This document shows positions 9,492 through 18,692 of a stretch of DNA of 64,000 nucleotides, piece after piece; position 1 is the stretch's first letter, and every line of letters begins with the position of its first letter. This DNA comes from Mycobacterium sp. Lineage in GTDB: Bacteria; Actinomycetota; Actinomycetes; Mycobacteriales; Mycobacteriaceae. Under the pieces are notes generated by a model, which was not told where the DNA came from, did not search any database, and worked only from the letters and a program-made list of their open reading frames with translations. A program made the translations under genes and the position numbers. The DNA lies in the NCBI GenBank assembly GCA_020438845.1, contig JAGQTV010000081.1:32216-96215 (forward strand). Reading direction: 5' to 3'.

Positions 9492-9953
9492 ATGAGTCGC
9501 ATGCGCAACCGTTTCGCCCGCACGGGCGCTTCTGTCCTGGGACTCGTCCTGGGCGCCTTATCGGCCTCCACTGCGCCTATCGCGGGTGCCGACGCGACCG
9601 ACGACTACCCGATCCCGCACCGCATGATCATCACGGCATGCTCGGCCGAGCAGATCATGGCTGCCGCACGCGACGTCCAACCCGTTTACTACGAGCGGTA
9701 CATGATCGACTACAACAACAAGTCACCCCAGGTCCAGCAGGCCGCGCAGGATTACATCCACGACTTCTTCGCCAAGACCCAAGCCGAACGCCGGGCCTGG
9801 TCTGAGGAGATGGCAACCAACATCTACTCCGACCCGCTGGTATTCCAATGGCCCAACCACGCCAAGCTGTTTTTCAACAACAAGGGCGTGGCGGCCCGCA
9901 CCACCGACATCTGTGAGCAGTACCCGTCAGATCCCTCGGTGTGGGTGTGGTGA
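9492..9953 (+). CDS. Rv0455c-like secreted protein (DUF5078)
   Basis: A 153-residue exported protein with a signal peptide ending near APIAGADATDD. The mature part matches the M. tuberculosis Rv0455c pattern: YPIPHRMIITACSAEQI, PVYYERYMIDYNN, LFFNNKGV and a final SVWVW. Two Cys (TACSAE and DICEQY) correspond to the disulfide of that family. Rv0455c is required for siderophore secretion together with MmpL4/MmpL5. The start follows AGGAGG at 9480-9485; ATG 9492 has better spacing than ATG 9489. It lies about 10 bases behind mmpL, so the two are one operon. The role in siderophore export is inferred from homology and context. Confidence 0.87.
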   Translation: MSRMRNRFARTGASVLGLVLGALSASTAPIAGADATDDYPIPHRMIITACSAEQIMAAARDVQPVYYERYMIDYNNKSPQVQQAAQDYIHDFFAKTQAERRAWSEEMATNIYSDPLVFQWPNHAKLFFNNKGVAARTTDICEQYPSDPSVWVW

Positions 9954-10122
9954 GCCATTCCGATAGTTGCCAGCACCCAGACGCGCCCAAATCGTGACTT
10001 TGCTACCTCTGGCAATCTGAACATCAAACCCAGTACAGTTCGGTAAGTCCGTCGCAGGGCTGTCGACGTGTTGGCTTTGCCGACTTCGGCTACCCGCAGT
10101 TAGCCAGAGGCAGGAGTCGGGG

Positions 10123-12117
10123 ATGAATTCTCCCAACAGCGTCGGGCGGATCGCAGCCCTGGCGGTCGCACTGGGCGTGAGTGCCGCGGTGTCTGGCGGC
10201 GCAGGAGTCGGCTCGGCGGACCCAGGGACCCAGCAAGACACAGGCACCCAGCAAGACACCGGCACCCAGCAAGACACCAGAACAGCACCGTCGCGCGGCA
10301 CCGGACCCACCGGCAAGTCCATCCAGCGCGTGCACGGCGCCTCAGCACAGATCGGCCCTGCAGCACAGATCAATACGGACGCGGGTGGGCGGCGCGGGCC
10401 TGCCGTTCGCGAACCGGCAATTACCAGCAACTCGTCGAAAAGAGTGGCGTCGGCCGCGGCGGTCAGCCCACGGTCGGAGCTACGAAGCCGCACCTCAACC
10501 ACCGCCAGCGCTCAGGCCGGAGCCACGCCAACGGCGACCGCACCGATTAATCCCGGCCCCGATGGTCCCGCCGCGTCGATCCCCGCGGCGGTTACGGCGG
10601 TTGCCGCCCCGACCGCTGCAGCGACGGCCACCTTCGCCGCGGCCTCCGAGCTGGTCCCGCTGACAACGCCCCTCACCCGAGCTGTGGCCGCAATTCCGGC
10701 CGCCGTCGTGGACCCCGCACCGCAATTGGCTACCACGGCCCAGGCCGTTTCCGGCACAAGGACAGGTCTGGTGTCGAGAATCCTGAACCGCCTCGCGGCT
10801 CTGGGTGCCGGCTCGTCCCCCGGCGATCCGGTCGACTCGCCGGCGCTGTGGGCGCTGCTGGCCTGGGTCCGCCGGGACCGGTCCGGCACGCCCCAGCCGG
10901 CCGCCGCGGTGAGCCAGCCCAGCAGCCTGAACTCGACCCAGCTGGGCTGGGTGACCGGTCAGAAAAACAACGCCTTTCCGGGCCTGACCTGGAAGCAGGT
11001 CAACAACACCAAGTGGGCCAACGTCTATGGCACCGACCTGGGCATCATGTGGTACAACGGCGACAATGGCTTGACGCAGCTGGCCTTCGGCGACACCTTC
11101 AGCGGGGCCAACATGAGCGGCGACTGGCGCTCCAACGTGCTGCTGCTCAGCGATGACACGAATCTCACCGACGGCCTTTCGCTGATCGACACCGGACCCG
11201 CCTACCAGTTCATTCCGGCGGCACCGAACCAGGTCTTCTTCATCGGCTCGGAAGTCACCAACATTCCGACCTCGGCGCTCTACGCCAACGCCAACAACTA
11301 CGTCAGCTACATGTCGGTGAAGTCGTGGGACACCCCTGGCCGCTGGACCACCAACTACTCAGCCGTGTCGCAGTACGACCCAGCCTCCGACAAGTGGGTG
11401 CTGCAGCAATCCACCATCCGCTCGGCGGGCTGGTTCCGCGCAAGGAAGGCCTACGTCGCGGGCAACCAGAACTTCCAGCAGATGGCCTACGTACTGGAGC
11501 CGGAAAGCCAGGTGGCCCCGGGAGGCACCCGGTACGTCTACGCCTTCGGCACCCCTGCGGGCCGGGCCGGGTCGGCGTACTTGTCCCGCGTGCCGGAGGA
11601 CGCCGTCACCGACCTCAACCAGTACGAATACTGGGACGGCAGCAAGTGGGTGACGAAGCAGGCGAAAGCCGCTCCGGTCATCGGGGCCTCGACCAGATCC
11701 GGCGGGATCTTCGGCCCCATCATCGACCTGGCGAACAACCCGAAATTCTTCGGCGGCTGGTTCGCCGGGTTCACCGGGGCGAAGACCGGCGGCAACGTCA
11801 GCGAGATGTCGGTGCAGTACAACGACTACCTGGGCAAATACGTCGTGTTGTACGGAAATGGCGCCAACAACGTCATCCTCCGGACTGCCGACACCCCGGA
11901 GGGGCCGTGGTCGGATCCGATCACGATCGCAACCTCGATCCAGTACCCGGGCCTCTATGCGCCCATGATCCACCCGCTGTCCGGAACCGGCCAGTTGACC
12001 GATTCCAACGGAGACCCTGACGTCAGCAACCTGTACTGGAACATGTCGATCTGGAGCAACTACAACGTGGTGCTCATGCAAACCGACCTCACTGCACTGA
12101 AGGCCACCGTGGTGTAA
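10123..12117 (+). CDS. Exported DUF4185 protein with repeat-bearing linker
   Basis: A 664-residue exported protein. A signal peptide (about 1-33, ending GVGSADPG) is followed by about 240 residues of Ala/Thr/Pro-rich linker. The linker opens with three copies of GTQQDT. The C-terminal domain (about 280-660) matches DUF4185, with TGQKNNAFPGLTWKQVNN, YGTDLGIMWYNGD and FGDTFSGANM; the family has a five-bladed-propeller-like character and is often linked to glycan binding or hydrolysis. No catalytic residues can be named with confidence. It is followed after nine bases by another exported protein. Confidence 0.83.
   Translation: MNSPNSVGRIAALAVALGVSAAVSGGAGVGSADPGTQQDTGTQQDTGTQQDTRTAPSRGTGPTGKSIQRVHGASAQIGPAAQINTDAGGRRGPAVREPAITSNSSKRVASAAAVSPRSELRSRTSTTASAQAGATPTATAPINPGPDGPAASIPAAVTAVAAPTAAATATFAAASELVPLTTPLTRAVAAIPAAVVDPAPQLATTAQAVSGTRTGLVSRILNRLAALGAGSSPGDPVDSPALWALLAWVRRDRSGTPQPAAAVSQPSSLNSTQLGWVTGQKNNAFPGLTWKQVNNTKWANVYGTDLGIMWYNGDNGLTQLAFGDTFSGANMSGDWRSNVLLLSDDTNLTDGLSLIDTGPAYQFIPAAPNQVFFIGSEVTNIPTSALYANANNYVSYMSVKSWDTPGRWTTNYSAVSQYDPASDKWVLQQSTIRSAGWFRARKAYVAGNQNFQQMAYVLEPESQVAPGGTRYVYAFGTPAGRAGSAYLSRVPEDAVTDLNQYEYWDGSKWVTKQAKAAPVIGASTRSGGIFGPIIDLANNPKFFGGWFAGFTGAKTGGNVSEMSVQYNDYLGKYVVLYGNGANNVILRTADTPEGPWSDPITIATSIQYPGLYAPMIHPLSGTGQLTDSNGDPDVSNLYWNMSIWSNYNVVLMQTDLTALKATVV
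10225..10278. repeat. 18-bp tandem repeat, three copies
   Basis: The unit ggcacccagcaagacacc occurs three times in a row at 10225-10242, 10243-10260 and 10261-10278; the first copy differs at two positions. It encodes GTQQDT three times, directly after the signal peptide of the DUF4185 protein. Copy-number change would keep the reading frame. Confidence 0.93.
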
Positions 12118-12126
12118 GTCTTGGCC

Positions 12127-13308
12127 ATGCACATCGCGGCGGGCCGAATCGGAGCCCTGGCTGTCGGTTTGGGAATCGGTGTCCTGGGAATGGGTGCGGC
12201 CGCGGCTTGGGCGGCCCCGGCCGCCTGGGCCGATTCCAACGGCAGCACGGGTGGGGCTACGCATGCCGGGCCCCCCGACCGCCGCAGCCCGGCCGCGCGT
12301 CCCCGAATGACAAGGCCGCCAACCCAGACAGCCCCGACAAACCCGAAGGCGGCCGCGCAGGCATCGTCGCTGACGGTCCGGCGCTCGTTCCAGGGTCCGG
12401 TTCGGCTGCGTCGCGGTTCTACAGCCGCGGCCGAACTCAGCGGCATCGCCTACGGCGGGGGCACCACTTACTACGCGGTCGGGGACAACGGCGCCCCTTC
12501 GATTTGGCAACTCGACACCACGCTGAATGAGCGGTCCGGCCGAATCAGATCCGCCCTGGTCAGCGTCGACATCAGCGTTCCGTCGCTGGGCTCTGACTCC
12601 GAGGGAATAGCGTTGGGGACGGACCCGACCAAAGCCTGGGTAGCCGATGAAAATGCCTCGACGATAACGCAATTCAGTCTGTTGACCGGACTGATGCTGA
12701 GTTCGGTGGGAGTCCCGTCGATCTATCAGCCGGCCAATGTCCAGGGCAACTTCGGACTGGAGTCGCTGACCTACGGTGCCGGCACACTGTGGACCGCCAA
12801 CGAGGAGGCACTCAAGTCTGACGGACCACTGTCCACCACCGCTGCGGGCACCTGGGTGAGGATTCAGCGATTCGGCGGCCCGGACCTGACTGCGGAGAGC
12901 CAGTACGCCTACCGCACCGACCCGATCGCGGCGATGTCCCCCTTCACCACCGCAGAACGCAGTGGCGTGGTCGACTTGGTCGCACTGCCCGACGGTCAGG
13001 TGCTGGCGCTGGAGCGCGAACTCGGCGGATTCCTGCCGCATTTCCGAAACCGGATTTATCTGGTCGACTTCACCGGGGCCACCGACGTCACCGAGGTGCC
13101 CAGCTTGATCGACGGCGGCTTCACCCCGGTCACAAAAACGCTGCTGTGGCAAGGCGTTTTCGCGCTCGCGAACTTCGAGGGCATCTCCCTGGGACCTCAG
13201 TTGAACGACGGCTCGTACACACTGCTGCTGGTCTCCGATAACGGCCAGGGCCAGATGGGCCAGCGCCAGAGCCTCCTCAGTCTGAAGCTTTGGGGCCTGC
13301 TGCCGTAG
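12127..13308 (+). CDS. Exported esterase-like phytase-domain protein
   Basis: A 393-residue protein with an Ala-rich signal peptide (ending AAPAAWADSN), a Pro/Arg-rich spacer to about residue 90 and a beta-propeller domain of the esterase-like phytase group (PF13449). Supporting pieces are ELSGIAYGGGTTYYAVGDNG, SDSEGIALG, WVADENASTI, NFGLESLTYG and ANFEGISLGP, which recur like propeller blades. Such proteins are thought to act on phosphate or carboxyl esters outside the cell. ATG 12127 is preferred; an in-frame TTG at 12121 is also possible. It probably shares an mRNA with the DUF4185 gene. Confidence 0.8.
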   Translation: MHIAAGRIGALAVGLGIGVLGMGAAAAWAAPAAWADSNGSTGGATHAGPPDRRSPAARPRMTRPPTQTAPTNPKAAAQASSLTVRRSFQGPVRLRRGSTAAAELSGIAYGGGTTYYAVGDNGAPSIWQLDTTLNERSGRIRSALVSVDISVPSLGSDSEGIALGTDPTKAWVADENASTITQFSLLTGLMLSSVGVPSIYQPANVQGNFGLESLTYGAGTLWTANEEALKSDGPLSTTAAGTWVRIQRFGGPDLTAESQYAYRTDPIAAMSPFTTAERSGVVDLVALPDGQVLALERELGGFLPHFRNRIYLVDFTGATDVTEVPSLIDGGFTPVTKTLLWQGVFALANFEGISLGPQLNDGSYTLLLVSDNGQGQMGQRQSLLSLKLWGLLP

Positions 13309-13356
13309 GTGCGACGGACATGCTCGCAACCCCTGGCGCGCAGCAGCCTAGTTCTG

Positions 13357-13386
13357 TTGACGGCACGCGGCTGCACAGAACATGTT
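13357..13386 (+). promoter_or_regulatory. Possible promoter of the ABC ATPase-like gene
   Basis: TTGACG at 13357-13362 matches a -35 hexamer. After 17-18 bases comes acatgtt, a weak -10. The coding start is about 40 bases farther on. Only the -35 is good, so this is a tentative call. Confidence 0.3.
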
Positions 13387-13423
13387 GAGATGAATCTGAG
13401 CTGCCGACCAGGAGGGTTTGAAG

Positions 13424-14212
13424 ATGGGGCACCCGGGAGCCGAGGAGTCTGCCGAGACCGGTCGCCCTGAGCACATCGCGAGTCCTGAACCGCCGCCGGA
13501 TGAACCGGCCCCCACCGCTACCAAGCCACCACCGGCGGTCATCGCCAAAGGTATCTGCATGCGTGGGCCGTGGGGCCCGGTCTACGGGCCGGTGGACCTT
13601 GAGATCCCGGCCGGTGGGTTGAGCGTGCTGGTCTGCCCGGCCGGCACAGGACGGACCGCGCTGCTAATGACCATCGCCGGCCGGATGAAGCCGAAGTCCG
13701 GCGATCTGGCCGTATTCGGGGTCAAGCGGGCCCGCGACATCTTCGCCCGGTCCGGACTGGCCGGCATCAATGGCATCGATACCGTGTCGGAATCGGTGAC
13801 CGTGCGCGACCTGATCACCGAACAACTGCGCTGGGACGCATCCTGGTACCGATTCGTCCGACAGGCGGGTGAGCGGGAACTGACTCGCGTGTGCGCTCCG
13901 GTGTTCGGCGACCTGCCACTGCCCCCGCTGATGGAGTATTTCGAGCTACTGTCCGAACTCGATCAGCTGCTCCTGCGAATCGCGTTGGCCAACACCAGAC
14001 GCCCCCCGCTGCTGGTAGTCGGCGACCTGGATTTCGTCACTAGCGACTCCAACCAGCATGCGCTCATCGAGCGGCTTATCGATCTGGGACGCACCCAGAC
14101 AGTGGTCACCGCGACGGTCAATGGGATAGCGGGTCACCCGGTGCACTCTCAAATCGAGGTGGCAAACACCGATCGCGCCGAACTGGTGAAATCGCAGAAG
14201 GCAAAGGGGTAA
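13424..14212 (+). CDS. Degenerate ABC transporter ATPase-like protein
   Basis: A 262-residue cytoplasmic protein with an acidic, Pro-rich N-terminus (about 1-45) and an ABC ATPase fold. The nucleotide-binding motifs are altered. Walker A reads CPAGTGRTALL, with Arg in place of the invariant Lys. The signature LSGGQ is replaced by LSELDQ. Walker B ends VVGDLDFV with no catalytic Glu after Asp. The protein may bind but not hydrolyse ATP. ATG 13424 is seven bases after AGGAGGG. It is followed after two bases by a YhgE/Pip-type permease, so the two likely form one complex. Confidence 0.75.
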   Translation: MGHPGAEESAETGRPEHIASPEPPPDEPAPTATKPPPAVIAKGICMRGPWGPVYGPVDLEIPAGGLSVLVCPAGTGRTALLMTIAGRMKPKSGDLAVFGVKRARDIFARSGLAGINGIDTVSESVTVRDLITEQLRWDASWYRFVRQAGERELTRVCAPVFGDLPLPPLMEYFELLSELDQLLLRIALANTRRPPLLVVGDLDFVTSDSNQHALIERLIDLGRTQTVVTATVNGIAGHPVHSQIEVANTDRAELVKSQKAKG

Positions 14213-14214
14213 CG

Positions 14215-16095
14215 GTGTTAGCTGCACTGTCGCTGGGCACTGACATCAAACGGTACTCACGCGGCGCGGTCCCGCGGGTTGCGCTGCTCACCGTCATCCT
14301 TATGCCCCTGCTGTACGGGGCACTCTATCTGTGGGCTTTCTGGAATCCGTTCGGAGAGGTCAACAAGGTGCCGGCTGCGCTGGTCAACGAGGACCGCGGA
14401 GCCCAATCGCAGGGTAAGCAGGTGCGGGCCGGCGATGAGGTGGCCAAAGCGCTGGTCGACTCCGGCCAGTTGGGTCTTCACCAGGTGTCGGCACGTGAGG
14501 CAGCCGACGGGCTCGCCCACGGCCGGTACTACTTCACCATCACCATTCCCCCCGACTTCAGCTCGGACATCGTCTCGCCCTCCGGCGGAGATCCGAAGCC
14601 GGCCGCACTGCGCTTCACCTTCAACGACTCCAACAGCTATCTCGGCTCGATCATCGGCGAGAACGCGGCGCGCGCGGTCATCAACCAGGTCAACGCCAGT
14701 GTGGGGGAACAAACCGTGGTCTCGGTGCTGGACGGGCTCACCGATGCCGGTGCAGGACTGACCCAGGCTGCTAACGGGGCCGACCAGTTGGCCGACGGTT
14801 TGGTGACCGCTCGTGACGGCGCCGCGCAGCTTGCCGACGGAACCCGCCAGCTGTCGAGCGCGGTTGACAAGGCCACCGGACCACTCATCGACGTGTTGGG
14901 TCGAGTCGACCGGTTGCACCTCGACCCCGAGGTGATCGGGCTCACCGCGCAGCGTCTCAGCGGAGCCGTGGCGGCCGCGACCGACCGCATCGAGGCGCAC
15001 AACGTCGATTGGAACCAGGCCAGAGCCGTCGTCGATCAGACACTCGCGATGCTGCGGGCCAACCCCGACCCCGCAGTCCAGCAGGCTGGGGACGTATTGG
15101 CCGTCGCACAAGCTTTGTTGCGCCAACGAGGTATCGACCCGGCGAGTGACTACGGTATGCAGCGGCTACGGGCCACGGCGTCGCAATTCGAACAGGAGCT
15201 GGGCGATCCGAAGAGCCAACTGCGAATGTTCCTGACCGGCGCGCTCGACGGCAGCCTCCGCAGAGACATCGTCGATCTGCGCGACGGTGTCGACCGGCTG
15301 AACGACGGCGCTCATCAGCTCGGCACCGGACTGATCAGGCTTTCCGACGGCGGCCGCGAACTGGCCGACAAGTTGCGGGCGGGCTCAACCCAGATTCCGT
15401 CGTGGACCGACCAGCAGCGAACCGCCGTCGCCAAGACGGTGTCGTCACCGGTCAAACTTGACCTCGTCACCCACAACCCGGCGCCTACCTTCGGCACCGG
15501 GTTCGCACCGTTCTTCATGGGATTGGCGGTATTCATCGGTGCGCTGCTCATCTGGATGGTGCTCAAGCCGTTGCAGCCGCGGCCGATCATCAACGGACTG
15601 GGCGCGTTTCGAGTGGTGCTCGCGTCGTACTGGCCGGCCTTCCTGGTGGCGGTCTGCCAGGTGCTGGTGATGTACACGGTGGTGCATTTCGGGGTCGGCC
15701 TCAACCCGCGGTACCCGCTGTACACGGCGGCCTTCCTGCTGCTGGTCCTGGCTACCTACCTCGGACTCATCCAGGCGTTCAACGCGGTGTTCGGGGTGGC
15801 GGTCGGACGGGTGGTTACCCTCGCTTTTCTGATGGTGCAGCTGGTGTCCGCCGGTGGGATCTATCCGGTCGAAACCACGGCGAAACCCTTCCAGGTCATC
15901 CATCCGTACGTCCCTATGACCTACTCCGTCAACGGGCTGAGGCAGCTGGTATCAGGTGGTATCGATCACCGGCTCACCGTTGCCGTAATGGTGCTGATCG
16001 CAGTGCTGGCGGCATCGATGCTTATCAGTGCCTGGGCAATACGCCGCAGCCGGCAGTACACCATGGAACAGCTGCATCCGCCGATCGAGGTGTGA
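14215..16095 (+). CDS. YhgE/Pip-type ABC-2 membrane protein
   Basis: A 626-residue membrane protein of the YhgE/Pip group. One helix lies at about 22-42, then a large outside domain (about 45-425) begins with the typical VPAALVNEDRGAQSQGKQV. This domain holds helical repeats such as GADQLADGLVTARDGAAQLA and LNDGAHQLGTGLIRLSDGG, which suggest a long coiled coil. Five or six helices follow at the C-terminus (about 430-610). GTG 14215 starts two bases after the ATPase-like gene. The family includes phage-infection and T7SS-associated proteins; the substrate here is unknown. Confidence 0.82.
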   Translation: MLAALSLGTDIKRYSRGAVPRVALLTVILMPLLYGALYLWAFWNPFGEVNKVPAALVNEDRGAQSQGKQVRAGDEVAKALVDSGQLGLHQVSAREAADGLAHGRYYFTITIPPDFSSDIVSPSGGDPKPAALRFTFNDSNSYLGSIIGENAARAVINQVNASVGEQTVVSVLDGLTDAGAGLTQAANGADQLADGLVTARDGAAQLADGTRQLSSAVDKATGPLIDVLGRVDRLHLDPEVIGLTAQRLSGAVAAATDRIEAHNVDWNQARAVVDQTLAMLRANPDPAVQQAGDVLAVAQALLRQRGIDPASDYGMQRLRATASQFEQELGDPKSQLRMFLTGALDGSLRRDIVDLRDGVDRLNDGAHQLGTGLIRLSDGGRELADKLRAGSTQIPSWTDQQRTAVAKTVSSPVKLDLVTHNPAPTFGTGFAPFFMGLAVFIGALLIWMVLKPLQPRPIINGLGAFRVVLASYWPAFLVAVCQVLVMYTVVHFGVGLNPRYPLYTAAFLLLVLATYLGLIQAFNAVFGVAVGRVVTLAFLMVQLVSAGGIYPVETTAKPFQVIHPYVPMTYSVNGLRQLVSGGIDHRLTVAVMVLIAVLAASMLISAWAIRRSRQYTMEQLHPPIEV

Positions 16096-16298
16096 CCTCA
16101 ACGTGAAGTGAAGGGCCACTCCGGCTCGTCAACCGACGGACCGCCGTCCAGCACGACGGGTGCGAGGTTTCGCAATTCAGGCGTAGATCGCTTCGGCAAT
16201 CGGATTCGCCGCCCAACTTGTAGCATCCATCAGCAGAAAGCCCCAGTTCACCGTCCGACTCACGCCGGTATCCGGCCAGGTCCAGCAAGGGAAGCGTG

Positions 16299-18673
16299 AT
16301 GCCTGAGCAGTCGAACGCCGGCAACGACCCCGGGTGGGGTCAAGCTGCGTTCTGGCCGGAGCAAGCGCGTTGGCACGGAGTCCTGTGGATCGCGTTGATT
16401 GTCGGCACCTACGCAGGCACTGCCGCGCTCCTCCCGTGGTTTGATGGCATCGGACTCCTGTGGCTGCCCAACGCCATTCTCGCGACGGCACTGCTGAGAT
16501 TTCGGCCGCGCGATTGGTCCTCTGTTTATGTCGCGGGAATTCTTGCGGAGGTCGTCAGTACCCTGAACTCCGACTGGGTGTTGCATCAGTCCCTGGCCAT
16601 GGGCGTGCTGAACGATGTCGAAGCCACTTTGTTCGTACTCGTCGCCGCACGAATAGCAGGTGGGCGCAACAACATTGGGCTGTTGTCGGAACGTGGCGCC
16701 CTGGGTCTGGTCGCCGGAGCGATCACGACTCCGGTGGTCACAAGCACACTGGGCGGTGTTGTCGTCACGTGGTCATGGTCATTCGGCGCCGAGTACCTCA
16801 CGACGTGGCGAACTCTGTGGTTCGGGGACAGCCTGGGGCTTCTTGTCGGAGTTCCGGCCGGCCTGCTGCTGCGGGACGCCGTTCGGTCGGTGGGGCGGCG
16901 GCGCCCGGCCGCGCTGGCACTCGGCGGTGGCGGAGCCGCATTGCTGCTGTTCGTGGTGTCGGCCTTGCTCGCCGCCAAAGGCAACAGTTGGGGAGCCCAA
17001 CAAACCGCGGTGGCTGCAGCGGTGCTCCTGTCTTTGACGTTTGGAGCGATCGGGGCCCCGGCAGGGGCGATGTTCACCACGACGGCGACCATCATCGGCA
17101 TAGCACGACAGCTTGACGACATCGGCTCAGTCCCCCGCAGCCAGTTGCTACTGGTGGTGGTTTTCGCCGCTATCTACGCGATCGCGGCGACAACCGAATC
17201 CGCGTCGCGTGCAAAGGAAGAACTCGAGGCGGCCAACGCCCAGCTTTCGTCGTACTTAGGAACGGTGCAAACCGCCGTAGAGCATGCCGAGGCAGCGAAC
17301 AAGGCGAAAAGCGATTTCCTCGCGACGATGAGCCATGAACTGCGCACTCCGCTCAATTCGATTCTCGGCTTCTCGGATTTGTTGCGCAGGGATCCGACAC
17401 TGTCAGCGGATCAGCGCGACGATCTGGACATCATCAACCGCAGCGGGGGACATCTGTTGGGATTGATCAACCAGGTGCTGGACATGGCGAAGATCGAGTC
17501 GGGCCGGACCCAGCTTGAAGTGTCGCCGATGGATCTGCCACTGCTGATCGAGGACGTCGAGCTGATGATGCGGGCCAGAGCCGAAGCCGCCGGCCTCCAG
17601 TTCGTGGTCGAGGTGGCCGATGACGTGCCCCGCTACATCAGATGCGATGGTCAGAAGTTACGGCAGATCATGCTGAACCTGCTGGGCAACAGCCTGAAGT
17701 TCACTACCTCGGGCGTCGTGAGCCTCAGAGTGCACACCGCCGCGAAAGCCGGTTCGCTGCTGGTGATCGAAGTCGAGGACACCGGTGCCGGGATTCCCGA
17801 GGACCAGCAGGAACGGGTCTTCGAACCGTTCACCCAACTGCAGAAGGTGGGTGCGCCCGGCACCGGGCTGAGCCTGGCGCTGGTACGCGAGTATGCGGAC
17901 CTGATGGGGGGCAGTGTCGAACTGAGGAGCCGGCTGGGGTTCGGGTCTGTGTTCCGGGTGAGCATTCCGGTCGATCTCGCCCAGGCCGAGGATGTCAAGA
18001 CGGCCGACGAGTCCCGCCACGTTGCGGGACTCGCGCCGGGCCAACCGCAGTGGCGGGTCCTGGTCGTGGAGGACGAGCCACTCAACCGGTTGCTGTTGGG
18101 CCGCCTGCTGGAGGACGCCGGCTTCGTGGTGGCGTACACGCCGAGAATGGCGCGGAGTGCCTGAAAGTCTTCGGTGATTTCCAGCCCGACTTGATATGGA
18201 TGGACCGCCGCATGCCCCTGATGGACGGCCTGGAAGCCACGTCCCGCATCCGCCAACGCGATGACGGCCAGCTGGTGAAGATCGTCGCACTGACCGCTTC
18301 GGTCTTCGAAGATCAGCGCGACGAATGGGTCCGCGCCGGCATCGACAGCTTTGTCCGCAAACCCTTCCGGGAATCGGAGATCTTCGACTGCATGGCGCGT
18401 CTGCTCGGAGTGGAATACCTCTATGAGGAACCAGCTGAGCAACTTCCGCGGCAGTTGTCAGGCGACCTGGCCGTCACGCTATCGGAACTGCCCGAAACCT
18501 TGAGGACCCAATTGACCGACGCACTGGTGGTCGGGGGAACCGGCCAACTTACCGAAGCACTCGGGAAAGTAAGGCTTGTCTCCCCCGAATTGGCTGATGC
18601 GTTGGAGCTCTATATCCAGGAATTCAATTACACCCCGGTGCTGGAGGCCTTGGACGACCTACGGTCGCGGTAG
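16299..18673 (+). pseudogene. MASE1 hybrid histidine kinase with frameshift in the receiver domain
   Basis: The first frame (16299-18164, 621 residues) encodes an eight-helix MASE1 sensor (about 25-310), a coiled linker, the His box KSDFLATMSHELRTPLNS, N box MLNLLGNSLKF, G1 DTGAGI and G2 GTGLSLA, then the first half of a receiver (WRVLVVEDEPLNRLLL). The reading then runs into a stop. The second half of the receiver (LIWMDRRMPLMDGLEATSRI, FVRKPF) and an HPt-like tail continue in another frame to 18673. The break is at the tandem acac of 18136-18139: removing two bases restores a normal receiver. It is a real mutation or a sequencing error. ATG 16299 follows AAGGGAAG. Confidence 0.85.
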
Positions 18674-18692
18674 CTGACTGTCGGCAGTCAGC
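18673..18692. terminator. Bidirectional hairpin between convergent genes
   Basis: gctgactg, a tcgg loop and cagtcagc form a perfect 8-base-pair stem exactly between the kinase stop (18671-18673) and the end of the HNH nuclease gene. No T run follows, which is usual for mycobacterial hairpin terminators. Confidence 0.6.

Noticed and set aside
9960-10020. Terminator hairpin after the Rv0455c-like gene (ttgccag ... ctggcaa)
   Set aside because: The arms are 7 bases long and about 40 bases apart, which is too weak and too far to call a terminator.
11359-13329. 656-codon open frame opposite the DUF4185 and phytase-like genes
   Set aside because: It spans two real genes on the other strand, has no family match I can see and shows the same antisense composition.
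16025-16491. Possible gene on the minus strand in the 16.1-16.3 kb spacer
   Set aside because: The reading frames run deep into the permease and kinase genes and give no recognisable protein; only about 200 bases are free.
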